Shown piece by piece: positions 1 through 4,566 of a stretch of DNA of 5,059 nt (position 1 is the first letter of the stretch; each line of letters starts with the position of its first letter). This stretch comes from Streptomyces lilacinus (GTDB taxonomy: Bacteria; Actinomycetota; Actinomycetes; Streptomycetales; Streptomycetaceae). The notes under the pieces were generated by a model. It searched no databases, was not told where the DNA came from, and saw only the letters and a program-made list of their open reading frames with translations. The position numbers and the translations under genes are program-made. Location of the stretch: contig KL569426.1 in NCBI GenBank assembly GCA_000715685.1, forward strand, positions 2,703 to 7,761, written 5' to 3'.

Positions 1-107
1 CGGCCGCCCGGCGCGAGCCGGTGCGCGGTGAGCGCCCCCCATTTCCACCGGGTGTCGGAGTCGGCGAGGACGGCGACCCGGGGCGGGTTTTCGGTACGTG
101 ATGGCAC
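1..107 (-). CDS. Putative glycosyltransferase, DUF6716-like, N-terminal fragment
   Basis: The gene reads leftward from a GTG at 107-105 and runs off the left edge after 35 complete codons. The peptide begins VPSRTENPPRVAVLADSDTR and continues WKWGALTAHRLAPGG. The segment RVAVLADSDTRWKWGALTA is what I remember at the N-terminus of actinobacterial proteins annotated as DUF6716 putative glycosyltransferases; it forms a first beta strand followed by a loop rich in Asp, Arg and Trp. No Shine-Dalgarno sequence precedes the GTG, but TATCGT lies exactly 7 nt upstream, so a leaderless start is plausible. It is divergent from the glycosyltransferase operon on the plus strand, which fits a common glycan locus. 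The family call rests on one short N-terminal motif and on memory, so the exact function is uncertain; the reading frame itself is fairly secure because the motif is conserved. Confidence 0.62.
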   Translation of the reverse strand, partial: MPSRTENPPRVAVLADSDTRWKWGALTAHRLAPGG

Positions 108-114
108 GTCGCCG

Positions 115-120
115 ACGATA
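115..120 (-). promoter_or_regulatory. Candidate -10 box of a leaderless promoter for the leftward gene
   Basis: On the minus strand TATCGT matches the actinobacterial TANNNT -10 pattern, and 7 nt (CGGCGAC) separate it from the GTG. That spacing puts the expected transcription start at or next to the start codon. No convincing -35 hexamer stands 16-19 nt upstream. The GTG also sits at one end of a 5-1-5 palindrome (107-117), which may be chance in GC-rich DNA. Confidence 0.35.
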
Positions 121-130
121 GAAATGCATT

Positions 131-149
131 CCGTTTGGCTGCCCAACGG
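131..149. repeat. Imperfect 8-3-8 dyad in the divergent intergenic region
   Basis: The arms CCGTTTGG (131-138) and CCCAACGG (142-149) pair at 7 of 8 positions around a 3-nt centre. The dyad lies about 25-40 bp upstream of the leftward gene's start codon. It could be a regulator binding site or a small hairpin if transcribed; nothing in the window identifies the protein that would bind. Confidence 0.3.
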
Positions 150-183
150 GACTTCAACATCCGGTAAACAGCACATCGACGGT

Positions 184-226
184 CGGCGAATCGGTTGACG
201 GGCAAAGGCGGTTCATCGATTCGCCG
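184..226. repeat. Perfect 10-bp inverted repeat with 23-bp spacer
   Basis: CGGCGAATCG (184-193) is repeated as its exact reverse complement CGATTCGCCG (217-226). The arm centres are 33 bp apart, about three helical turns, so both arms would face the same side of the DNA. A -35-like TTGACG lies at 195-200 inside the spacer, but the position 17 bp downstream (GATTCG, in the right arm) is a poor -10. The position, 60-100 bp upstream of the glycosyltransferase operon, suggests an operator or activator site. The function is inferred only. Confidence 0.45.
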
Positions 227-281
227 CGCTTCGTTCACCTCTCCTTGCCCCTTGCGTCAGAACGAATGCGGGGGCGCCACA

Positions 282-287
282 TAGCGT
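282..287 (+). promoter_or_regulatory. Candidate leaderless -10 box for the glycosyltransferase operon
   Basis: TAGCGT fits TANNNT and is followed after 7 nt (GACGCGA) by the in-frame GTG at 295. If real, transcription would start at or next to 295 and the GTG at 286 would not be used. No good -35 box sits 16-19 nt upstream. TANNNT is common by chance, so this is only a candidate. Confidence 0.28.
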
Positions 288-1272
288 GACGCGAGTGGTC
301 AAGCTCTCGGTCATCGTGCCGTTCTTCAACGTGCAGACATATGCCCCCGACACACTGAGAAGTCTGCGTGCGAACGCGCGTGAGGACTTCGAATTCATTC
401 TCGTCGACGACTGTTCGACGGACGGCACCCCGGCGGTCCTGGAGCGCGCCGCCCGCGAGCTGCCGGGGGCCGTGCTCGTCCGCCACGACCGGAACGAGGG
501 CCTCGCCACCGCCCGCAACACCGGTCTGGACGCGGCGCGCGGGGAGTACGTGACGTTCCTCGACGGCGACGACTGGCTGGCCGCGGGCCACTGCGACCGA
601 CTGGTGTCGGTGATCGAGGAGTTGGGGGTGGACTTCGTCCGCACCGACCACGTGCAGTGCACGGGCCGGGCCCGGACGGTCCACCGGGTGCCGGTCGGGC
701 GGCGCGGGGTGGCGCTCGAGCCGCGCGCCGCGATCCTGCCCGCCGACCGCTCCACCTCCGTCGACTACCCCTACGCCTGGGCCGGCGTCTACCACCGCCG
801 ACTGCTGGACGAGGGCCTACTGCGCTTCCCGCACGGGCTGCGCACCGCGGAGGACCGGCCGTGGATCTGGCGGCTGCACCGCGAGGCGCGCTCGTTCGCC
901 GTCGTCGGACTGCTCGGGGTGTTCTACCGCCGCGGGGTCGCGACCTCGCTCACGCAAATCGGCGACGTACGCCAACTCGATTTCCTGCGCGCATTCGACC
1001 GGGTAATCGAGGAAACCGCCCGCGACCCGGAGGCCGAAAAACTCCTGCCGAAGGCGGTCCGTACGTATTGCGCGATCATTTCCCACCATCTCGGAAACAT
1101 CGAGCGTTTCGAACCGGCGGTCGCCAGAACACTCCGTTCGAAGAGCGCGGACGCTTTGAAACGCATGCCCCAACACCTTCTCCGGGACGCCCTGAATTCC
1201 ATGGACCTCGACCGCGCGACCGCCCTGCGGAGACTGCGCCGCCGGGCCGGCGCGGCGGAGGTGGCCGCCTGA
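286..1272 (+). CDS. Family 2 glycosyltransferase (GT-A fold)
   Basis: This 328-residue cytosolic enzyme should transfer a sugar from a nucleotide donor to a glycan or lipid-linked acceptor. Features seen: the N-terminal strand KLSVIVPFFN (residues 6-15), VDDCSTDGT (40-48), NEGLATARNTG (70-80) and the metal-binding DxD in LDGDDW (D93, D95). A probable catalytic acid pair follows in TAEDRPW (E189, D190), then YRRGVATSLT (214-223). Residues 225-328 are mostly helical and basic with no membrane segment. The start is uncertain: GTG at 286 has only a weak G-rich site upstream, while an in-frame GTG at 295 has TAGCGT exactly 7 nt upstream, a leaderless pattern, and would give the typical start VVKLSVIVP. 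The last third, from about 955, uses more A/T-ending codons than its neighbours. Its TGA overlaps the next ATG by one base (TGATG), indicating translational coupling. Donor and acceptor cannot be told from sequence. Confidence 0.93.
   Translation: MTRVVKLSVIVPFFNVQTYAPDTLRSLRANAREDFEFILVDDCSTDGTPAVLERAARELPGAVLVRHDRNEGLATARNTGLDAARGEYVTFLDGDDWLAAGHCDRLVSVIEELGVDFVRTDHVQCTGRARTVHRVPVGRRGVALEPRAAILPADRSTSVDYPYAWAGVYHRRLLDEGLLRFPHGLRTAEDRPWIWRLHREARSFAVVGLLGVFYRRGVATSLTQIGDVRQLDFLRAFDRVIEETARDPEAEKLLPKAVRTYCAIISHHLGNIERFEPAVARTLRSKSADALKRMPQHLLRDALNSMDLDRATALRRLRRRAGAAEVAA
1257..1262 (+). promoter_or_regulatory. Ribosome binding site of the polysialyltransferase-type gene
   Basis: GGAGGT lies inside the last codons of the GT2 gene, 9 nt before the ATG at 1272. 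This strong Shine-Dalgarno match fixes the start at 1272, although the frame stays open far upstream (to 657). Confidence 0.75.
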
Positions 1273-2696
1273 TGCCGCACGTGCCGCCGCCCCGCGTGCC
1301 CGCCGCCCGCGGGCGCACCCAGCTCTTCCTCGCCTCGACGCTCTACGGCGCCGCCACGCTCGCCGCCGCCCTCGACGCCGGGCTGCTGCCCGCCGCCGAC
1401 CGCCGGCTGCTGGTCGTCGCCAACACCGCGGCCGTGCCGGAGACCACCCCCGCCTTCGACGAGGCGCCCGGCTTCGGCCGGCTGCGCGCCCGCTTCGACG
1501 AGGTGCGCTCCTGGAACGAGACCATCAGCCCCTTCCACCCCACCGGCTGGTCGCCGCGCCCCGACGACGCGCCGCTGTGGGAGCGGCACCTGCGGCTGCT
1601 GTGGGGGCTCGGCGACGACGACGTCGAGATCGTCCTGGAGTCCATCCAGGTCAACCCGGCCCTCGCCCTCGCCCAGGTCTTCCCGGACGCCCCGCTGGAG
1701 GTCTACGCGGACGGCCTGATGAGCTACGGCCCCACGCGCAGCAAGCTCGACCCGCTGATCGGCACCCGCGTGCGGCGCCTGCTCCACCTCGACCTTGTAC
1801 CGGGCCTGCGGCCGCTGCTGCTCACGGAGTTCGGGGTCGGGGCGGAGGTCGTGCCGGGCGAGGCCTTCACGAAGGTGCTGGCGGAGCTGGCGGAGGCGGC
1901 GGGGCCGGTCGAGGCCCCCGAGGGGGCCGCGCTGGTGCTCGGTCAGTACTTGTCGGCGCTGGACATCCTCACGCCCGAGGAGGAGGAACGGCTGCACGTG
2001 CGGATGCTGCGCGGCACGGTCCGGCGCGGCCACCGGGACGTGGTCTTCAAGCCGCACCCCTCGGCGCCGCCCCGCTGGTCGCGGCTGCTCAAGGAGGAGG
2101 CCGAGCGGCTCGGCGCGCGCCTGACGGTCCTGGACACGCCGGTGCTGGCCGAGGTCCTCTACCAGCGGCTGCGGCCGGCGCTCGTCGTCGCCTGCTTCTC
2201 CACGGCGCTGCTCACCGCGCGCACCTTCCACGGGCTGCCGGTGGCCCGGGCGGGCACGGACCTGCTGCTGGAGCGGCTCACCCCGTACCAGAACAGCAAT
2301 CGCGTGCCGGTGACGCTCGTCGACGCACTGCTGCCCGACCTCGAGGCGCCGGAGCGGCCCGCGGAGGTGGACCGCCCCGATCTCGAGGGCCTCCTGGCCG
2401 CCGTCGGGTACGCGATGCAGCCGCAGATCCACCCGGGCCTGCGCCCCGCCGCCGAGCGCTGGCTCGCGGCCCACCTGGACGCCCGGACCCGGCGCTACTT
2501 CAAGCGGCGCCGCCTGACCGCGCTGGCCCTGCCGGGGGCGATCCCGTCGCAGCTCTCCTTCCTGCCCCGCAACCCGGCGATCCGGAAGGTGGCCCGCCGG
2601 GCGCGGGCGGTGCACCGGAAGCTCACCCGCGAACGGCCGCTCCACAAGAAGATCCACAAAAAGATCCACAAGACGCTGACCCGGGGGGCGGCATGA
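1272..2696 (+). CDS. Polysialyltransferase-family glycosyltransferase (GT-B type)
   Basis: This 474-residue protein resembles the alpha-2,8-polysialyltransferase family (PF07388-like) found in many streptomycetes. The three short signatures of bacterial sialyltransferases appear in order: an acidic-Gly motif in VYADGLMSYG (D147-G148), the HP motif in FKPHPSAP (H262-P263), and the Ser-Ser/Thr motif in CFSTALL (S310-T311). In characterised families Asp acts as base, His contacts the CMP donor, and the hydroxyl pair binds its phosphate. The N-terminus has TQLFLASTLYGAATLAAAL, an acceptor-domain start, not a signal peptide. The C-terminus from about residue 405 is strongly basic (RRYFKRRR, RKVARRARAVHRK) and ends in a tandem HKKI repeat, which may hold the enzyme at the membrane. 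It overlaps the preceding gene by 1 nt and the next by 4 nt. The likely role is extending or initiating a nonulosonic-acid or related wall polymer. The actual sugar is not shown, as no NeuA or NeuB gene lies in the window. Confidence 0.85.
   Translation: MPHVPPPRVPAARGRTQLFLASTLYGAATLAAALDAGLLPAADRRLLVVANTAAVPETTPAFDEAPGFGRLRARFDEVRSWNETISPFHPTGWSPRPDDAPLWERHLRLLWGLGDDDVEIVLESIQVNPALALAQVFPDAPLEVYADGLMSYGPTRSKLDPLIGTRVRRLLHLDLVPGLRPLLLTEFGVGAEVVPGEAFTKVLAELAEAAGPVEAPEGAALVLGQYLSALDILTPEEEERLHVRMLRGTVRRGHRDVVFKPHPSAPPRWSRLLKEEAERLGARLTVLDTPVLAEVLYQRLRPALVVACFSTALLTARTFHGLPVARAGTDLLLERLTPYQNSNRVPVTLVDALLPDLEAPERPAEVDRPDLEGLLAAVGYAMQPQIHPGLRPAAERWLAAHLDARTRRYFKRRRLTALALPGAIPSQLSFLPRNPAIRKVARRARAVHRKLTRERPLHKKIHKKIHKTLTRGAA
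2643..2678 (+). repeat. Tandem 12-bp repeat encoding HKKI-HKKI-HKTL
   Basis: Three consecutive in-frame 12-bp units, CACAAGAAGATC, CACAAAAAGATC and CACAAGACGCTG, encode residues 458-469 of the polysialyltransferase-type protein. The first two differ by one silent base; the third is degenerate. The AAA and AAG codons make this the most A-rich spot in the operon. The result is a lysine/histidine-rich helix with periodic Ile/Leu, close to the C-terminus. Confidence 0.85.
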
Positions 2697-3865
2697 CCAC
2701 CACGAGCGCCGCGCCGTCCGCCCCGGCGCCCGCGGACGCGCCGCGGGCGAAGGCACGGACGAAGGCGCGGACCGGCGGGCGCACGCCCGGCCGCGCGCCC
2801 GGCCGGCTGTACGCGCTGGACGGGCTGCGGCTGGTCGCCGCGCTCATGGTGGCGCTGTACCACTACGGCGGGCGGGACGGCGACGTCAGCCGGGCGTGGG
2901 GCGCCTCGCCGCGCCACGAGTTCCCGCACCTGTCGGCGGCCTTCGCGTACGGCTGCCTCGGGGTGCAGATCTTCTTCGTCATCAGCGGCTTCGTGATCTG
3001 CATGAGCGGCTGGGGCCGGCCGCTGCGCTCGTTCTTCGCCTCGCGCGTCGCCCGGCTCTACCCCGCCTACTGGGCCGCGATCCTCCTGGTCACGCTGGTC
3101 TTCGCGCTGCCGTGGGTGACGTATCGGACGGTGTCGCCCAGCGACACGCTCGTGAACCTGACCATGCTCCAGCAGCCGGCCGGCGCCGAGCGGGTGCTCG
3201 GGGTGTGCTGGACGCTCTGGGCGGAGCTGCGCTTCTACGCGCTCTTCGCGCTGTTCGTCGTACTGCCGGGGGCGAGTCGGCGGCGCGTGGTGCTGTTCTG
3301 CGCGGTGTGGACGCTGATGACGGTGATCACCACGGCGTCGCACGTGGAGTTCCTGCGCGTGGTGTTCATGCCGGAGTACTCCGCCTTCTTCATCGGCGGC
3401 ATCGGCCTCTACCTCGTCCACCGCTTCGGCAACGACGCGCTGGCCTGGGGCATCGTCGGCGTGAGCTTCCTGCTGGGCCAGCACTACGCGGTGGCGGGCC
3501 TGTGGCACCCGCCGAACCCGCACTACTTCTCGTACCGCTCGCCCTACGTCATCATCGGCGTCCTCGCCCTCGGGTACGCGGCCGTGGCGGCCGTGGCGCT
3601 GGGGAAGGTCTCCTGGGCGCGCTGGCGCTGGCTGCCGTTCGCGGGGGCGCTGACGTACCCGTTCTACCTGGTGCACGAGCACCTGGGGTGGGTGGTGATC
3701 GGCGGGCTGCACCGGGGGCTGGGCGTCCCGGCGGCCGTGACGTTCGGGCTGACGCTGCTGGTGATGCTGGGGCTGGCGTGGGCGCTGCACCGGTTCGTGG
3801 AGCGGCGGTTCACGCCGCTGCTGCGCGGGGCGCTCGAGTCCCGCCCGCTACGGCCGGGGCGTTAG
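2693..3865 (+). CDS. Membrane acyltransferase, acyltransferase-3 family (OafA/YrhL type)
   Basis: This 390-residue integral-membrane protein should move an acyl group, commonly acetyl, onto a sugar hydroxyl of a surface glycan or lipid-linked precursor. Family features seen: LDGLRLVAALMVALYHY with the catalytic R-X10-H arrangement (R46, H57), VQIFFVISGFVI (91-102), SRVARLYPAYW (117-127), CWTLWAELRFY (172-182, with E178) and TYPFYLVHEH (321-330). About ten hydrophobic segments run between residues 45 and 370. The first 38 residues form a Thr/Pro/Ala- then Arg/Lys-rich cytosolic tail; ATG 2693 is the only sensible start, in an ATGA overlap with the upstream stop, behind a G-run at 2683-2688. 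Being last in the operon suggests that it decorates the glycan made by the two transferases. No SGNH domain is fused to it. Its 3' end overlaps the convergent tetR-type gene by 18 bp. The acylated substrate is unknown; a natural-product substrate is an alternative. Confidence 0.92.
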   Translation: MTTTSAAPSAPAPADAPRAKARTKARTGGRTPGRAPGRLYALDGLRLVAALMVALYHYGGRDGDVSRAWGASPRHEFPHLSAAFAYGCLGVQIFFVISGFVICMSGWGRPLRSFFASRVARLYPAYWAAILLVTLVFALPWVTYRTVSPSDTLVNLTMLQQPAGAERVLGVCWTLWAELRFYALFALFVVLPGASRRRVVLFCAVWTLMTVITTASHVEFLRVVFMPEYSAFFIGGIGLYLVHRFGNDALAWGIVGVSFLLGQHYAVAGLWHPPNPHYFSYRSPYVIIGVLALGYAAVAAVALGKVSWARWRWLPFAGALTYPFYLVHEHLGWVVIGGLHRGLGVPAAVTFGLTLLVMLGLAWALHRFVERRFTPLLRGALESRPLRPGR

Positions 3866-4495
3866 CAGCGTGATCTCGATCCCGGCGACGACGGCCCGCA
3901 GGCCCTCCTCGAAGCCGCGGTCGAGGTCCCCGAAGAACTCGTACCCGGCCTCGGTGGCGAGCGGGTACCCCTCCAGCCGACGGGCGCGCTCGTCCAGCGC
4001 GTAGACGGGGTCGCGCTCGCTGCCGGGCACGGGATAGACGGACTGCTCCTCCATCACGTAGCCCATCGTGTAGGTGTTGACGGTGAACCAGGCGCGGGCC
4101 GCGGCGCGCGGGGTGAATCCCGCGTCCACCAGCACGCCCATCATCCCCTCGACCGGGCCCACGTAGCCGGTGTCGGTGAAGCGCGTGCCCCCGAAGACCT
4201 TGGCGCCGTCGCGGTAGCCGAGCAGGGAGCGGCGCACCTCGCGCGTGGCCTCGGTCAGGAACGTCTGCCAGGAGCCGCGGTCGACCGCGGCGAGGCGGTC
4301 CGTCATGCGGCGGAACATCTCCGTGGCCATCTCGTCGAGCAGTTCCTGCTTGTTCTTGAAGTGCCAGTAGAGGGCCGGGGCCTGGACGTTCAGCTCCTTG
4401 GCGATCCTGCGCAGGGTGAGGCCGTCGAGGCCCACCTCGTTGAGCAGACGGAGTGCGGTGTCGGCCACTTGGGCGCGGTCGATGCGTGGTGCCAC
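3848..4495 (-). CDS. TetR-family repressor of the classical TetR type (TetR_C_1-like)
   Basis: This 215-residue cytosolic dimeric repressor resembles Tn10 TetR (about 207 residues) along most of its length. The helix-turn-helix domain spans about 5-52: LLNEVGLDGLTLRRIAKEL (17-35), then QAPALYWHFKNKQELL (38-53), matching the tetO-reading segment of TetR. The ligand domain keeps YRDGAKV (94-100), GTR (103-105) and VMEEQ (147-151). By eye-alignment three tetracycline contacts of TetR are replaced: H64 by T65, N82 by A83 and the Mg ligand H100 by F101. T103 and E147 are kept as T104 and E149. The inducer is therefore probably not a tetracycline-Mg chelate bound in the usual way. The start is GTG 4495-4493, because an in-frame TAA stands at 4507-4505 with no other start codon between. 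No good Shine-Dalgarno is present. The gene diverges from the monooxygenase and most likely represses both itself and that gene through the two palindromes between them. Confidence 0.93.
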   Translation of the reverse strand: MAPRIDRAQVADTALRLLNEVGLDGLTLRRIAKELNVQAPALYWHFKNKQELLDEMATEMFRRMTDRLAAVDRGSWQTFLTEATREVRRSLLGYRDGAKVFGGTRFTDTGYVGPVEGMMGVLVDAGFTPRAAARAWFTVNTYTMGYVMEEQSVYPVPGSERDPVYALDERARRLEGYPLATEAGYEFFGDLDRGFEEGLRAVVAGIEITLLTPRP

Positions 4496-4496
4496 C

Positions 4497-4526
4497 TTGA
4501 CAGCTTAACAACGTTCAGTTCAGGCT
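4497..4526 (+). promoter_or_regulatory. Candidate promoter of the monooxygenase gene
   Basis: A perfect -35 hexamer TTGACA (4497-4502) is followed after 18 bp by CAGGCT (4521-4526), a fair match (4 of 6) to the streptomycete TAGGAT-like -10. Transcription would begin near 4533, leaving a leader of about 34 nt. The left operator (4504-4518) lies entirely between the two hexamers, so a bound repressor would exclude RNA polymerase. Confidence 0.5.
4504..4518. promoter_or_regulatory. TetR-type operator, left (imperfect palindrome)
   Basis: CTTAACAACGTTCAG matches the right-hand site at 13 of 15 positions and keeps a 7-1-7 dyad with two mismatched pairs. It covers the spacer of the rightward promoter and the -10 of the leftward one. 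Its centre (4511) is 36 bp from the centre of the other site. Confidence 0.78.
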
Positions 4527-4539
4527 GGAGAGGAGTCAA
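4511..4539 (-). promoter_or_regulatory. Candidate promoter of the TetR-type regulator
   Basis: On the minus strand TTGACT (4539-4534) and GAACGT (4516-4511) are separated by 17 bp. The -10 falls in the left operator and the -35 abuts the right operator. The mRNA leader would be only about 9 nt. An alternative -10, TAAGCT (4507-4502), lies 6 nt before the GTG and would give a leaderless message, but it lacks a -35 at normal spacing. Confidence 0.42.
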
Positions 4540-4554
4540 CTTAACGACGTTAAG
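4540..4554. promoter_or_regulatory. TetR-type operator, right (perfect palindrome)
   Basis: CTTAACGACGTTAAG is a perfect 7-1-7 palindrome around A4547. The odd-centred 15-bp geometry is that of tetO, although the half-site differs. It lies downstream of the predicted monooxygenase transcription start, and its last three bases are part of the AAGGGGGG ribosome binding site, so repressor binding could block elongation of that transcript. Confidence 0.85.
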
Positions 4555-4559
4555 GGGGG
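4552..4559 (+). promoter_or_regulatory. Ribosome binding site of the monooxygenase gene
   Basis: AAGGGGGG ends 7 nt before the ATG at 4567. The alternative in-frame ATG at 4573 is less well spaced, so 4567 is preferred. The site overlaps the right operator. Confidence 0.6.
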
Positions 4560-4566
4560 ACCGTCC

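Larger units (their letters stand above)
108..285. promoter_or_regulatory. Divergent intergenic control region of the glycan locus
   Basis: This 178-bp gap separates the leftward DUF6716-like gene from the rightward glycosyltransferase operon. It is visibly less GC-rich than the flanking genes and must hold both promoters. It contains the imperfect dyad, the inverted repeat and the TTGACG hexamer listed separately. I see no convincing complete -35/-10 pair for the rightward operon, no tRNA and no riboswitch-like fold. Confidence 0.55.

Noticed and set aside
195..223. Complete sigma-70-type promoter for the glycan operon from TTGACG
   Set aside because: The -35-like hexamer is good, but GATTCG at the right spacing lacks the TANNNT pattern, so only the region, not a promoter, is annotated.
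266..289. Seven-codon upstream ORF (MRGRHIA) ending in a GTGA overlap with the GT2 start at 286
   Set aside because: Very short, with no clear ribosome binding site, and it overlaps a start that is itself uncertain; not enough support to call a regulatory leader peptide.
657..1271. Upstream extension of the polysialyltransferase-type frame
   Set aside because: The extension lies in another frame of the GT2 gene and reads as Arg/Pro-rich noise; GGAGGT at 1257-1262 places the start at ATG 1272.
1577..2692. Upstream extension of the acyltransferase frame
   Set aside because: Ala/Gly/Arg-rich out-of-frame shadow of the preceding gene; the ATGA overlap at 2693 is the natural start.
924..2756. 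Long minus-strand open frame (about 610 codons) opposite the GT2 and polysialyltransferase-type genes
   Set aside because: Its translation is low-complexity Arg/Pro/Gly/Gln-rich, with no recognisable motif. Such antisense frames are usual in GC-rich coding DNA, and the plus strand carries clear family motifs.
2495..3790. Minus-strand open frame (431 codons) opposite the acyltransferase
   Set aside because: Composition is His/Arg/Pro/Gln-rich without motifs; the plus strand shows R-X10-H and membrane segments.
4514..4523. TTCAG tandem pair beside the left operator
   Set aside because: Only two 5-bp copies, partly within the operator; easily chance.
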